Positions 29,874 through 39,009 of a DNA stretch of 64,000 nt are shown one piece after another (the first letter of the stretch is position 1; each line of letters begins with the position of its first letter). Made by a program: the position numbers and the translations under genes. Source of the stretch: Agromyces kandeliae (GTDB lineage: Bacteria; Actinomycetota; Actinomycetes; Actinomycetales; Microbacteriaceae); assembly GCF_009674665.1 (NCBI RefSeq), contig NZ_WKJD01000006.1:1-64000 (forward strand), read 5' to 3'. The notes beneath the pieces were generated by a model. That model saw only the letters and a list, made by a program, of their open reading frames with translations. It searched no databases and had not been told where the DNA came from.

Positions 29874-30710
29874 TCAGGCCTCGGGCGCGGAGTCCCCCGC
29901 GACGCCCGCGTCGCCCGCGTCGCCCGCGTCGCCCGCGTCGCCCGCGACGAGCTTCACCGCGAGCGAGTCCACCCCGGTCGCGATGGCGTCGTCCGCGGCC
30001 CAGCGTCGCGCGAGCCGCGCGGTCGTCGCATCGAGCTCGGTGCGCGTGAGGCCCGCGACGAGACGCAGCCTGACGACGAGCTCGGGACCCCGCAGCCGTG
30101 CGTCGGGGTCGCCCGCGACGAGGTCCACGCCGAGCACCGCGAGCTCGCCGCCGATCGAGCGCTCGAACGCGTTCCGGATCGCCTGGGACTCGACGGGCGG
30201 GTGCCACGGCTGCTGCTGCGCGACCGCCCAGACCGCGGGCCGGCGCAGCACGAACTCGGTCGGCGAGCCGGGGTCGAGGACGACGAGCTCGGTGCCGTCG
30301 TCGGCCGCGGCGAGCGCGACGCGCACGCCGTCGGCGGGCACGGGTCGGGCGACCGGATTCCATCGCGACATCGCCTCGACCGAACCGAACACGGGCAGCA
30401 CCCGTCGCCCGTCGGGGCCCTCGACCGTGACGATCGAGAGCTCCTGGCTCTTGTCGACGGCGTGGCCGTGCGCGCCGACCTCGGTCCCGCCGTCGCCGAG
30501 TTCGGCGAGCAGCGGGATGAGCAGGCGCGATGCGCCGAATGCGGCGACGACGTCGGCCGGCCCGCCGTCACCGGACCGGAACCTGGCGAGGGCCGCTCCG
30601 AGCGCCTCGGGCATCCGCCCGTCGTCGGCGGCGTGCGGGTTCGACTGGAACGACCGGCCGGCCCACGGGCGCCCGGCGGAATCGGCCGCGGGGTCAGTGG
30701 GAAGCGACAT
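29874..30710 (-). CDS. SseB-family protein with Gly-Asp-Ala repeat tail
   Basis: A 278-residue cytosolic protein with two SseB-like halves: residues about 35-135 ([23 protein letters not shown]) and 145-250 ([19 protein letters not shown]). The role of SseB proteins in actinobacteria is unknown; the name comes from an enteric gene. Its ATG lies inside the end of priA (17-nt overlap), so it belongs to the his transcript. The C-terminus is an in-frame tandem repeat of Ala-Gly-Asp encoded by 9-nt units at 29904-29948, which could vary in length between strains. Confidence 0.8.
   Translation of the reverse strand: MSLPTDPAADSAGRPWAGRSFQSNPHAADDGRMPEALGAALARFRSGDGGPADVVAAFGASRLLIPLLAELGDGGTEVGAHGHAVDKSQELSIVTVEGPDGRRVLPVFGSVEAMSRWNPVARPVPADGVRVALAAADDGTELVVLDPGSPTEFVLRRPAVWAVAQQQPWHPPVESQAIRNAFERSIGGELAVLGVDLVAGDPDARLRGPELVVRLRLVAGLTRTELDATTARLARRWAADDAIATGVDSLAVKLVAGDAGDAGDAGDAGVAGDSAPEA
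29904..29948. repeat. Nine-base tandem repeat within the SseB-like gene
   Basis: Four identical copies of GCCCGCGTC (29904-29939) are followed by one copy with a two-base change (29940-29948). They encode the Ala-Gly-Asp tail of the SseB-like protein. Unit length is a multiple of three, so slippage would keep the frame. Confidence 0.9.
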
Positions 30711-31440
30711 CCAGCGCCTCGGGCAGCGTGAACGCGCCCGCGTAGAGGGCCTTGCCGATGATGGCGCCCTCGAGGCCCTGCGGTACGAGTTGGCGCAGCG
30801 CTGCGATGTCGTCGAGGCTCGACACCCCGCCCGACGCGATGACGGGACGGCGGGTGCGCTCCATGATCTGCCGCAGCAGGTCGACGTTCGGGCCCTGGAG
30901 CGTGCCGTCCTTCGTGACGTCCGTCACGACGTAGCGGGCTGCCCCGGCGTCCTCGAGGCGGTCCATGACCTGCCAGAGGTCGCCGCCGTCCTTCGTCCAG
31001 CCGCGCGCGGCGAGCGTCGTGCCGCGGACGTCGAGGCCGATCGCGATCGCCTCGCCGTACTGGGCGATGACGGATGCCGCCCACTCGGGGTTCTCGAGGG
31101 CCGCGGTACCGAGGTTGATGCGCTTCGCGCCGATCTCGAGGGCGTTCTCGAGTGAGCGGTCGTCGCGGATCCCGCCGGAGAGCTCGACGTTCACGCCGCG
31201 CACCTGGCGGATGACCTTCTTCAGGATCCCGGCGTTCGACCCGCGACCGAATGCGGCGTCGAGGTCGACCAGGTGGATCCACTCGGCCCCTTGGTCGGCC
31301 CAGTCGGCGGCCGCGTCGACGGGGTCGCCGTAGTTCGTCTCGGTCCCCGCCTCGCCCTGGGTCAGGCGGACCGCCTTGCCTCCCGCCACGTCGACTGCCG
31401 GAAGCAGCACCAGGCGGGGGGTCTTGCTGAACTCACTCAT
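30694..31440 (-). CDS. priA: Phosphoribosyl isomerase A (bifunctional HisA/TrpF)
   Basis: This (beta-alpha)8 enzyme isomerises ProFAR for histidine synthesis and, in actinobacteria that lack trpF, PRA for tryptophan. The 248-residue chain has the paired phosphate-binding GG motifs ([19 protein letters not shown]) and the catalytic aspartates in LLPAVDV and [15 protein letters not shown] infer the dual role from phylum and close resemblance; it cannot be proven from sequence alone. The ATG at 31440 has GAGGA 5 nt upstream. It follows hisH by 112 nt and overlaps the SseB-like gene. Confidence 0.92.
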   Translation of the reverse strand: MSEFSKTPRLVLLPAVDVAGGKAVRLTQGEAGTETNYGDPVDAAADWADQGAEWIHLVDLDAAFGRGSNAGILKKVIRQVRGVNVELSGGIRDDRSLENALEIGAKRINLGTAALENPEWAASVIAQYGEAIAIGLDVRGTTLAARGWTKDGGDLWQVMDRLEDAGAARYVVTDVTKDGTLQGPNVDLLRQIMERTRRPVIASGGVSSLDDIAALRQLVPQGLEGAIIGKALYAGAFTLPEALDVASH

Positions 31441-31552
31441 CACTGTCCTCAATCGGATGCCGCGAACGACGCGGCCTCGGCACAGTCACAGCATCCTAGT
31501 CCGCACCGGAACGCCGTGACGCATCGAAGGTCTCGGGAGGTCGTGCCCGGCC

Positions 31553-32191
31553 TCAGCCGAGCGACCGGATCCAGTTCGAGAGCAGGCGGATGCCGGCATC
31601 CGACGACTTCTCCGGGTGGAACTGGGTCGCCGACAGCGGGCCGTTCTCGACCGCGGCGAGGAAGCGCCCGCCGTGCTCGGACCAGGTCAGCTTCGGCTGC
31701 GGGAACGGCGGGATGACGTCGAGGCTCCACGCCTGCGCCCCGTAGGAGTGCACGAAGTAGAAGCGCTCGTCCTCGAGCCCCTCGAACAGCACCGATCCCG
31801 CGTCGGGCCGGACGGTGTTCCAGCCCATGTGCGGCAGCACGTCGCTCGGCAGTTCGGTGACGACCCCCGGCCATTCGCCGAGCCCCTCGGTGTCGACGCC
31901 GCGCTCGACGCCGTGCTCGAACATGACCTGCATGCCCACGCAGATCCCGAGCACCGGTCGCCCGCCGGCCAGGCGGCGGTCGATGAGCTCGTCACCGCGC
32001 ACCGAACGCAACCCCTCCATGACGGCCGCGAAGGCCCCGACGCCCGGGACGACGAGCCCGTCCGCCTCCATGACGGCTCGGCGATCGGCGGTGAGCTCGA
32101 CCTCCGCGCCGGCGCGCTCGAGCGCCTTGACCGCCGAGTGGACGTTGCCCGAACCGTAGTCGAGGACGGCGACGCGCCGCGCGGCGCTCAC
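31553..32191 (-). CDS. hisH: Imidazole glycerol phosphate synthase, glutaminase subunit
   Basis: A class I glutamine amidotransferase that feeds ammonia to HisF. The 212-residue chain has the nucleophile Cys84 in LGICVGMQ, the oxyanion strand VPGVGAF, and the His-Glu pair in TQFHPEKS. The start is the GTG at 32191, which overlaps the hisB stop (GTGA). hisF is not in this window. Confidence 0.94.
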   Translation of the reverse strand: MSAARRVAVLDYGSGNVHSAVKALERAGAEVELTADRRAVMEADGLVVPGVGAFAAVMEGLRSVRGDELIDRRLAGGRPVLGICVGMQVMFEHGVERGVDTEGLGEWPGVVTELPSDVLPHMGWNTVRPDAGSVLFEGLEDERFYFVHSYGAQAWSLDVIPPFPQPKLTWSEHGGRFLAAVENGPLSATQFHPEKSSDAGIRLLSNWIRSLG

Positions 32192-32802
32192 AGGGCGCCC
32201 TTCGTCGACGGGATGCCGGTGACGAGCGGGTCCCACGCCTTCGCCTGGCGGAACGCGCGCGCGAACGCCTTGAACTCCGCCTCGGCGATGTGGTGCGGGT
32301 CGCGCCCGCCGAGCACGGTGACGTGCACCGTGAGTCCCGCGTTGAAGGTGATCGCCTCGAACACGTGACGGACCATCGAGCCGGTGAAGTGCCCGCCGAT
32401 GAGGTGGAACTCGAAGCCGGCGGGCTCGCCCGCGTGGACGAGGTACGGCCGACCGGAGATGTCGACGACGGCCTGCGCGAGCGCCTCGTCGAGCGGCACG
32501 AGCGCGTCGCCGTAGCGGGAGATGCCGCGCTTGTCGCCGAGCGCCTGCCGGATCGCCGTGCCGAGTACGATCCCGACGTCCTCGACGGTGTGGTGCACGT
32601 CGATCTCGATGTCGCCCTTCGCTCGCACGGTCAGGTCGGTGAGCGAGTGCTTCGCGAACGCGGTGAGCAGGTGGTCGTAGAACGGCACGCTCGTCTCGAT
32701 GTCGCTCGTGCCGGTCCCGTCGAGGTCGATCGAGAGGTCGATGCTCGACTCGCTGGTCTCGCGCTGCACGCGCGCGGTGCGCGCGGGGCGGTCGGTGCTC
32801 AT
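32188..32802 (-). CDS. hisB: Imidazoleglycerol-phosphate dehydratase
   Basis: A manganese enzyme of histidine synthesis. The 204-residue chain has both metal-binding signatures, [14 protein letters not shown] and [17 protein letters not shown], plus the [16 protein letters not shown] segment. It is monofunctional, without the phosphatase domain of enteric HisB. It starts 44 nt behind hisC and is coupled to hisH. Confidence 0.95.
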   Translation of the reverse strand: MSTDRPARTARVQRETSESSIDLSIDLDGTGTSDIETSVPFYDHLLTAFAKHSLTDLTVRAKGDIEIDVHHTVEDVGIVLGTAIRQALGDKRGISRYGDALVPLDEALAQAVVDISGRPYLVHAGEPAGFEFHLIGGHFTGSMVRHVFEAITFNAGLTVHVTVLGGRDPHHIAEAEFKAFARAFRQAKAWDPLVTGIPSTKGAL

Positions 32803-32846
32803 GGGGTCATCCTATTCGGGGAGGTCGGGAAGGATTCCGGGCTGGA

Positions 32847-33941
32847 TCAGGCGTTCGCGGGGGTCGACGGCGCGAACGAGGCCATCGCCTCGAGGAAGGC
32901 CGTCGTCTCGGCCTCGGTTCCCGCGGTCACCCGCAGGCAGCCCGGCAGTCCGATCTCGCGGATCAGGATGCCGCGATCGAGGAGCGCTTCGAAGACCGCG
33001 TGCGGGTCGGCGACGCCGCCGAAGAGGACGAAGTTCGCGCCGCTGCGGTACGGGTGGAAGCCGAGCACGCGGAGTTCGCGCGTGATCCGCTCGCGTTGGG
33101 CGCGGATCTCGTCGACCATTGCGAGCATCTCGCCGGCGTGCGCGAGGGCGCCGAGCGCCGCCGCCTGGGTCAGTGCCGACAGGTGGTACGGCAGGCGCAC
33201 GAGGCGCAGGGCGTCGATGACGGCGGGGTCGGCGGCGAGGTAGCCGACGCGAGCCCCGGCGAACGCGAACGCCTTGCTCATGGTCCGCGAGACGAGGAGC
33301 CTCGGCCGCCCCTCGAGGAGCGTCAATGCGCTCGGCGTGCCCGGGTCGGCGAACTCCTGGTACGCCTCGTCCACGACGACCACGCCGCGTGCGGCATCGG
33401 CGACCGCGGCGATCGTCTCGAGGGACAGCGGCGTGCCGGTGGGGTTGTTCGGCGAGCAGAGCAGCACGATGTCGGGATCGTGGCGCTCGATCGCCGCGAC
33501 CGCGGTCTCGGGTGGGAGCTCGAAGTCGCCGTCGCGGTCGGCGGCGATCCACCCGGTGCCGGTGCCCGACGAGAGGAGTCCGTACATGGAGTACGTGGGC
33601 CCGAAGCCGAGCGCGGTGCGGCCGGGCCCGCCGAACGCCTGCAGCACGTGCTGCAGGACCTCGTTCGAGCCGTTCGCCGCCCAGAGCTGCTCGGGCACGA
33701 GGTCGTGGCCGAGGTAGCGCGCGAGCGCGGTGCGGAGTTCGGTGAACTCGCGATCGGGGTATCGGTTCAGCCCGATGATCGCGGCCGCGACGCGCGCGAC
33801 GATGTCGTGCGCGACGTCATCGGGGATCGGATGCGTGTTCTCGTTGACGTTGAGCGCGACGGGCACGTGCTTCTGCGGGGCGCCGTAGGGGGACTTGCCG
33901 CGGAGGTCGTCGCGGATGGGCAGGTCGTCGAGACTCGTCAC
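32847..33941 (-). CDS. hisC: Histidinol-phosphate aminotransferase
   Basis: A class II fold-type I PLP enzyme. The 364-residue chain has the NVNENTHPIP N-terminal region, ANGSNEVLQ, CSPNNPTGTPL, the DEAYQEF aspartate/tyrosine and the PLP lysine in SRTMSKAFAFAGARVGY. The start is the GTG at 33941, 6 nt behind a TAGCAT box (33948-33953), so it is leaderless and first in hisC-hisB-hisH-priA-sseB. hisD, which often precedes hisC in this phylum, is not here. Confidence 0.95.
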   Translation of the reverse strand: MTSLDDLPIRDDLRGKSPYGAPQKHVPVALNVNENTHPIPDDVAHDIVARVAAAIIGLNRYPDREFTELRTALARYLGHDLVPEQLWAANGSNEVLQHVLQAFGGPGRTALGFGPTYSMYGLLSSGTGTGWIAADRDGDFELPPETAVAAIERHDPDIVLLCSPNNPTGTPLSLETIAAVADAARGVVVVDEAYQEFADPGTPSALTLLEGRPRLLVSRTMSKAFAFAGARVGYLAADPAVIDALRLVRLPYHLSALTQAAALGALAHAGEMLAMVDEIRAQRERITRELRVLGFHPYRSGANFVLFGGVADPHAVFEALLDRGILIREIGLPGCLRVTAGTEAETTAFLEAMASFAPSTPANA

Positions 33942-34002
33942 CGACCAATGCTATCCGCGTGCCTCGTCGTGTTTCGGCGTCGGCGTCGCAGGCTGCCGGC
34001 GG

Positions 34003-34383
34003 CTAGCCGACGGTGGGAAGCACGAGGCGCTGGCCGGGCTGGACGACGGCATCGTCGAGGCCGTTCAGGCGCATGATCTCGTAGATCACGTCGCGCGGGT
34101 CGGACGACGGCGCGATCGCCTCGGCGATGCCCCACAGCGTGTCTCCGGCACCGACCTCGACGGTCTCGAACGTCGTCCCGGCGCGACCGCCCTCGATCCC
34201 GGCGACCGCGCCGCCGCTCGAGAGCACGCCGACCAGGACGCCGACCACCAGCGGGAGTGCAGCGAGACCCGTGACGACGGCGCGGCCGCGCTTGGTGAGC
34301 CTCAGCCGGGTGCGCGGGGTCGTCGACCCGAACGCGGGCATCGCCGGTGCCGCACTCGCGGCCCCCATCACCACTGCACTCAT
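34003..34383 (-). CDS. LysM-domain protein divergent from lexA, probable SOS division inhibitor
   Basis: A 126-residue membrane-anchored protein: a basic N-terminus ([11 protein letters not shown]), one membrane helix near residues 36-57, and a C-terminal LysM domain ([21 protein letters not shown] to [11 protein letters not shown]) that would bind peptidoglycan outside. Small LysM proteins beside lexA (YneA in Bacillus, the Rv2719c product in Mycobacterium, and DivS as an analogue) act as SOS-induced cell-division suppressors; the role here is inferred from that and from the LexA-like box on its transcription start. GGAGG lies 6 nt before the ATG at 34383. A 17-nt-spaced promoter is at 34456-34484. 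Confidence 0.82.
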   Translation of the reverse strand: MSAVVMGAASAAPAMPAFGSTTPRTRLRLTKRGRAVVTGLAALPLVVGVLVGVLSSGGAVAGIEGGRAGTTFETVEVGAGDTLWGIAEAIAPSSDPRDVIYEIMRLNGLDDAVVQPGQRLVLPTVG

Positions 34384-34439
34384 TCCGCACCTCCCGGGCT
34401 TCCAGCTGCGCATCCGGCCCTCGGCCGGGAGGGCCGGAT

Positions 34440-34484
34440 GCGAAGCTGTGTTCCGAATATATCTTCGAACAATCGAAGCTGCAA
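34440..34484 (-). promoter_or_regulatory. Promoter of the LysM gene with LexA-like box and spacer palindrome
   Basis: On the minus strand: -35 TTGCAG (34479-34484), 17-nt spacer, -10 TATATT (34456-34461). The spacer (34462-34478) contains the perfect palindrome CTTCGATTGTTCGAAG (34463-34478). Immediately after the -10 box, at 34440-34455, CGGAAC-ACAG-CTTCGC matches the actinobacterial LexA consensus TCGAAC-N4-GTTCGA at 8 of 12 positions and covers the expected start site. Confidence 0.65.
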
Positions 34485-34526
34485 GCACCGGAGTGTGGGA
34501 TTTCCGGCCCGGATTCCGCGACACAC

Positions 34527-34567
34527 TCGAACGGATGTTTGTCGCGCGTGTGCGAGGCGGATACAGT
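34527..34567 (+). promoter_or_regulatory. lexA promoter with LexA box
   Basis: The LexA box TCGAAC-GGAT-GTTTGT (34527-34542, 10 of 12 consensus positions) overlaps the -35 box TTGTCG (34539-34544). A 17-nt spacer leads to the -10 box TACAGT (34562-34567). This supports negative autoregulation of lexA. Confidence 0.75.
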
Positions 34568-34642
34568 TTCGAATGTCCGACGACAGTCGAACATCGACCA
34601 CCGACATCCGGGCCGACGAGGTCCCGACGAGAGGCGAGGCAC

Positions 34643-35332
34643 GTGAGCATCGACATCGACCAGGCACGCGGCGCGGGCGGCCGGTCGCGTCGGCGCAAGA
34701 CGCTGAGCCCGAAGCAGCTCGCGATCCTCGACGTGATCCGAGGCTCGGTCGCCGACCGCGGCTACCCGCCGAGCATGCGCGAGATCGGCGACGCCGTCGG
34801 ACTCTCCTCGCTCTCGAGCGTGACGCACCAGTTGAACCAGCTCGAGCTCGCCGGGTACCTGCGGCGCGACCCGAACCGCCCCCGTGCGCTCGAGATCCTC
34901 ATCGACGTGCCCGGGGCGGAGCACCGGCCGGCGTCGGTCGAGCCCGCACCGGTCGGCGACGCGGCGATGGTCCCCCTGGTCGGGCGCATCGCCGCCGGCG
35001 TGCCCATCACCGCCGAGCAGCAGATCGAGGAGGTCTTCCCGCTCCCCCGCCAGCTCGTGGGCAAGGGCGAGCTGTTCATCCTGAAGGTGGTCGGCGACTC
35101 GATGATCGACGCCGCCATCTGCGACGGCGACTGGGTCGTGGTCCGCTCGCAGCGGACGGCCGAGAACGGCGAGATCGTCGCGGCGATGCTCGACGGCGAG
35201 GCCACCGTCAAGGTCTTCCGCCAGCGCGACGGCCACACCTGGCTGCTCCCCCGCAACTCGGCGTTCGAGCCCATCCTCGGCGACGAGTCCGAGGTGCTCG
35301 GCAAGGTCGTCGCCGTGCTCCGCACGGTCTAG
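34643..35332 (+). CDS. lexA: LexA repressor
   Basis: This SOS regulator cleaves itself on RecA filaments. The 229-residue chain has the N-terminal winged helix ([39 protein letters not shown]), the Ala118-Gly119 cleavage bond in GRIAAGVP, catalytic Ser153 (GDSMIDA) and Lys190 (ATVKVF). The GTG at 34643 is preceded by GAGG at 4 nt. Its promoter carries a LexA box. Downstream lies a bidirectional terminator shared with metE. Confidence 0.95.
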   Translation: MSIDIDQARGAGGRSRRRKTLSPKQLAILDVIRGSVADRGYPPSMREIGDAVGLSSLSSVTHQLNQLELAGYLRRDPNRPRALEILIDVPGAEHRPASVEPAPVGDAAMVPLVGRIAAGVPITAEQQIEEVFPLPRQLVGKGELFILKVVGDSMIDAAICDGDWVVVRSQRTAENGEIVAAMLDGEATVKVFRQRDGHTWLLPRNSAFEPILGDESEVLGKVVAVLRTV

Positions 35333-35369
35333 CGAACCCGGGGCCGAACCCGGGCCCGTCACCGACGAC

Positions 35370-35410
35370 GGGGGCGGATGCCTCGGGCTCGCCCCGCGGC
35401 ATCCGCCCCC
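35370..35410. terminator. Bidirectional terminator between lexA and metE
   Basis: A perfect 13-bp stem (35370-35382 with 35398-35410) and a 15-nt loop lie between the stop codons of two convergent genes. Confidence 0.7.
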
Positions 35411-35421
35411 GCCCACTCGGA

Positions 35422-37761
35422 TCAGGCCGTCGCGACCGCGACCCCCTCGCGCACCGAGCGCGTCGCCTCGACGATGTTCGCGAGCGACGCGACCGTCTCG
35501 TCGTAACCGCGGGTCTTCAGCCCGCAGTCGGGGTTCACCCAGAGCCTCCCGGCGGGCACGCCGTCGACCGCGCGCTCGAGGAGCGAGCGCACCTCGTCGA
35601 CGCTCGGCACGCGCGGCGAGTGGATGTCGTAGACGCCCGGCCCGACGCCGTGGTCGAACCCGCTCGCCGCCAGGTCGCCGACGACCTCCATGCGGCTGCG
35701 CGCCGCCTCGATCGAGGTCACGTCGGCGTCGAGCTCGCGGATCGCGTCGATGACGACGCCGAACTCCGAGTAGCAGAGGTGCGTGTGCACCTGCGTGGCC
35801 GGGGCCGCGCCGCCCGTCGCGAGGCGGAAGGATCCCACCGACCAGTCGAGGTACGCGGGCTGGTCGGCGCGCTTCAGCGGCAGCAGCTCGCGGAGTGCGG
35901 GCTCGTCGACCTGGATCACGCGGATGCCGGCCGCCTCGAGGTCGCCGATCTCGTCGCGGAGCGCGAGCGCGACCTGTCGGGCGGTGTCGCCGAGCGGCTG
36001 GTCGTCGCGTACGAACGACCACGCGAGGATCGTGACCGGCCCCGTGAGCATGCCCTTGACGGGCTTCTCCGAGAGCGACTGCGCGTACGTCGACCACTCG
36101 ACGGTCATCGGCGCGGGGCGCGACACGTCGCCCCACAGGATCGACGGACGCGTGCATCGCGAGCCGTACGACTGGACCCAGCCGTGCTGGGTGACGGCGA
36201 ACCCGTCGAGGAGCTCGGCGAAGTACTGCACCATGTCGTTGCGCTCGGGCTCGCCGTGCACGAGCACGTCGAGGCCGAGGTCCTCCTGCAGGCGGATGAC
36301 GCGAGCGATCTCCTCGCGCATGAGCTCGCGGTAGGCGGCGTCCGTGAGCTCGCCCTTCACGAGCCGTGCGCGGGCGCGGCGGATGTCGGCCGTCTGCGGG
36401 AACGAGCCGATCGTGGTGGTCGGGAGGGCCGGCAGCGCGAGGTCCTCCTGCGCGGCGACGCGATCGTCGTACCCGGCGCGCGTGAACGCGGTCGCGTCGA
36501 GGGCGGCCAGGCGGCCCCGCACGGCGGGCACGCGGACGCCCGGTGCCGAGGCACGGTCGGCGAGGGCGGCGGACGCCGCATCGAGGTCGGCCGCGATCGC
36601 GTCGCGCCCCTCGGACAGTCCGCGCGCGAGCGCGGCGACCTGGGCGACCTTCTGGTCGGCGAACGCGAGCCAGCTCAGGAGACGCGCATCGAGCGCGGTC
36701 TCCTCGTCGACGTCATGCGGGACGTGCAGGAGCGAGGTCGAGGTCGACACGGCGACCGAGCCCGAGACCGAGCGGAGCGCCTCGGCACGCGCGAACGCGT
36801 GGGCGAGGTCGCCGCGCCAGATGTTGTGACCGTCGACGACGCCGGCGACGAGCGTCTTCACGGCGAGGGCCTCCTCGGTCACCGGGTCGAGCTGCGCGGG
36901 CACGTCGCCGCGGACGAGGTCGAACCCGATGGCCTCGACCGGGGCCGCCGCGAGCACGGGCAGCGCCTCGGCGAGGTCGCCGTAGGGTGCCGCGACGAAG
37001 ATCGCCGGACGTGCGTCGTCCGCACCCAGCGCGTCGTAGGCCCCGGCGACCGCTTCGAGCACGCGCTCGCGCGGCTCGTCGAGGCTCTCGCTCACGAGAC
37101 CGGGCTCATCGAGCTGCACCCACTCGGCGCCGGCGGCCGCGAGCTCGGCGAGCAGCGTGCGGTAGACCGGCACGAGGTCCGCGAGTCGGTCGAGCGGGCG
37201 GAAGCCCTCCGGCGCGCCATCCGCCGCCTTCGCCAGCAGGAGGAACGTGACGGGGCCGACGAGGACCGGGCGCGTGACGAAGCCGGCCTCGCGCGCCTCG
37301 CGGACCTGCGCGACGAGTGCGTCGGCGTGCGCGGCGAATGCGGTCTCGGGGCCGATCTCGGGCACGAGGTAGTGGTAGTTCGAATCGAACCACTTCGTCA
37401 TCTCGAGCGGTGCGTCGGCGCCCTCCCCGCGGGCGACGGTGAAGTACCCGGCGAGGTCGAGCCGGCCGTCCTCGTCGAGCAGGCGCTCGAACCGCGCGGG
37501 GACCGCGCCGACGGCGACCGCGGCGTCGAGGACCTGGTCGTAGTACGAGAACGACTCGGGGATCGCCGAGTCGGTGCGGCCGAGCCCGAGCTCGGCGAGG
37601 CGCTCGCGCGTCGCGGCGCGAAGCCCCGCCGCGGTGCGCCCGAGCTCGGCGGCGTCGATCCGACCGGCCCAGAACGCCTCGACGGCGCGCTTGAGCTCGC
37701 GGCGGCGCCCGATGCGCGGGTAGCCGAGGATCGTTCCGGTGGGGAATTCGGGTGCGGTCAT
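35422..37761 (-). CDS. metE: Cobalamin-independent methionine synthase
   Basis: MetE transfers the methyl group of 5-methyltetrahydropteroyl-triglutamate to homocysteine. The 779-residue chain has the two-barrel layout: N-terminal barrel beginning [21 protein letters not shown], then the catalytic barrel with [10 protein letters not shown], the zinc ligands His and Cys in [10 protein letters not shown], and a C-terminal Cys in [11 protein letters not shown]. It overlaps the end of metF (ATGA), so the methyl donor and its user are made together. No cobalamin or SAM riboswitch is visible upstream. Confidence 0.96.
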   Translation of the reverse strand: MTAPEFPTGTILGYPRIGRRRELKRAVEAFWAGRIDAAELGRTAAGLRAATRERLAELGLGRTDSAIPESFSYYDQVLDAAVAVGAVPARFERLLDEDGRLDLAGYFTVARGEGADAPLEMTKWFDSNYHYLVPEIGPETAFAAHADALVAQVREAREAGFVTRPVLVGPVTFLLLAKAADGAPEGFRPLDRLADLVPVYRTLLAELAAAGAEWVQLDEPGLVSESLDEPRERVLEAVAGAYDALGADDARPAIFVAAPYGDLAEALPVLAAAPVEAIGFDLVRGDVPAQLDPVTEEALAVKTLVAGVVDGHNIWRGDLAHAFARAEALRSVSGSVAVSTSTSLLHVPHDVDEETALDARLLSWLAFADQKVAQVAALARGLSEGRDAIAADLDAASAALADRASAPGVRVPAVRGRLAALDATAFTRAGYDDRVAAQEDLALPALPTTTIGSFPQTADIRRARARLVKGELTDAAYRELMREEIARVIRLQEDLGLDVLVHGEPERNDMVQYFAELLDGFAVTQHGWVQSYGSRCTRPSILWGDVSRPAPMTVEWSTYAQSLSEKPVKGMLTGPVTILAWSFVRDDQPLGDTARQVALALRDEIGDLEAAGIRVIQVDEPALRELLPLKRADQPAYLDWSVGSFRLATGGAAPATQVHTHLCYSEFGVVIDAIRELDADVTSIEAARSRMEVVGDLAASGFDHGVGPGVYDIHSPRVPSVDEVRSLLERAVDGVPAGRLWVNPDCGLKTRGYDETVASLANIVEATRSVREGVAVATA

Positions 37762-38750
37762 CGTTCTCTCGTGTTCCTCTCGGTGCCCGCGTGGGCGTGG
37801 GCGGTGGCGAGGCCGAGCCGGTCGAGCACGGCGAGCACGGCCTCGTGGCGGTTGAAGGTGTACAGGTGGAGTCCGGGGGCGCCGCCCGCGAGCACGACGG
37901 CGGCCAGGTCCGCGGCGTACGCGACGCCGAGCTCGAACTGGGCGTCGGCGTCGGGCTCGATCTCGAGGTCGATCGCGAGCCCGGCGGGCGCGGGAACGCC
38001 GGTGAGCTGCTCGAGGCGGGCGAGCCGGGAGAGCGTCGTGACGGGCATGATGCCCGGGAGGATCGGGATGGTCACGCCGCCGGCCCGGGCGCGCTGCACG
38101 AATGCCAGGTAGTCGTCGGCGTGCCAGAACAGCTGCGTGATGGCCAGGTTCGCGCCCGCGACCTCCTTCGCGAGGAGCACGTCGACGTCCTGGTTCGACC
38201 CGCGCGAACGCGGGTGGCCGCTCGGGAAGGCCGCCACGGCGACGCGCTCGGGGCGGGGACGGTCCCGGATCGCGGTCACTCCGGGCATTCCGGGGATGCG
38301 CGACTGTCCGAACGGCTCGCGCTCCTCCTGGACGCGGTGGATCAGCTGCACGAGCTCGGCGGCGCTGTGCAGGTCGCCGATCGCGTCCTCCGCGTCAGCG
38401 GCCCCGGCCGGGGGGTCGCCGCGGAGCGCGAGGAAGCTCGTGATGCCCGCGTCGAGGAACTCGCGGACGAGCCGGTTCGCCTCCGCGTGGCTCGATCCGA
38501 CGCACGTGAGGTGCGCCATCGGTTCGACGCTCGTGTGCTCGAGCATGTAGCGCAGCACCGTGAGCGAGCGGTCGCGGCTCGAGCCGCCGGCACCGAAGGT
38601 CACCGAGATGAACGCGGGGTCGACCTCGGCGAGCCGGTCGATGGTGCGGCCGAGCGCGATCGCCGCGGCGTCCGTCCGCGGCGGGAACAGCTCGAACGAG
38701 ATCGGCACGCGCGGCCGGGCGGCGACGCCGTCGGGCTCGGTTCCGGTCAT
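37758..38750 (-). CDS. metF: Methylenetetrahydrofolate reductase
   Basis: An FAD enzyme that makes 5-methyltetrahydrofolate for MetE. The 330-residue chain has the family start [24 protein letters not shown], the [12 protein letters not shown] segment, FLALRGDPP, and [15 protein letters not shown]. An insert rich in charged residues near 150-165 (IRDRPRPER) is longer than in enteric MetF. The ATG at 38750 has GGAG 5 nt upstream. It is the first gene of metF-metE. Confidence 0.94.
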   Translation of the reverse strand: MTGTEPDGVAARPRVPISFELFPPRTDAAAIALGRTIDRLAEVDPAFISVTFGAGGSSRDRSLTVLRYMLEHTSVEPMAHLTCVGSSHAEANRLVREFLDAGITSFLALRGDPPAGAADAEDAIGDLHSAAELVQLIHRVQEEREPFGQSRIPGMPGVTAIRDRPRPERVAVAAFPSGHPRSRGSNQDVDVLLAKEVAGANLAITQLFWHADDYLAFVQRARAGGVTIPILPGIMPVTTLSRLARLEQLTGVPAPAGLAIDLEIEPDADAQFELGVAYAADLAAVVLAGGAPGLHLYTFNRHEAVLAVLDRLGLATAHAHAGTERNTRER

Positions 38751-39009
38751 GTCGCTCCAGGTGGCGAGCAGCTCCGGGGAGGCCGAGTGCGCGGCACGCC
38801 GCGCCCGACCGGCCGGAACGGCAGGTGGGTCTCGCGGGCGGGTGCCGGGCTCGGCGGTCGCTCCAGGCGGGCGGCATCCGGCCGCTCGCCACGATCAGGT
38901 GCGACGATACGCCGGGTCGGGGGCATCCGCTGCCGGTGTTACGACGAGTGACTCGGATGGTCGTGCCGCGAGGCGCGGTGCGGTGCGGTGCCGGGTGGGG
39001 CCGCGGATG
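38751..39009. other. Intergenic region between hflX and metF
   Basis: 259 nt without a gene. On the minus strand a TATCGT near 38906-38911 could be the metF -10 box, giving a leader of about 150 nt. The short direct repeat GGTGCGGTGCGGTGC lies near 38976-38990, close to the hflX stop. I see no riboswitch signature and no clear terminator. Confidence 0.5.

Noticed and set aside
29895..29950. Possible CRISPR-like array
   Set aside because: The 9-nt units are contiguous, without spacers, and lie in frame within a coding region.
34573..34660. ATG 5 nt behind the lexA -10 box, opening a frame that begins [11 protein letters not shown]
   Set aside because: It looks like a leaderless start, but the frame is out of phase with lexA, runs through it without ending, and turns into low-complexity sequence. 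I treat it as chance.
38751..38900. SAM or cobalamin riboswitch ahead of metF-metE
   Set aside because: Searched by eye for SAM-IV and B12-box patterns; none of the conserved segments are present.
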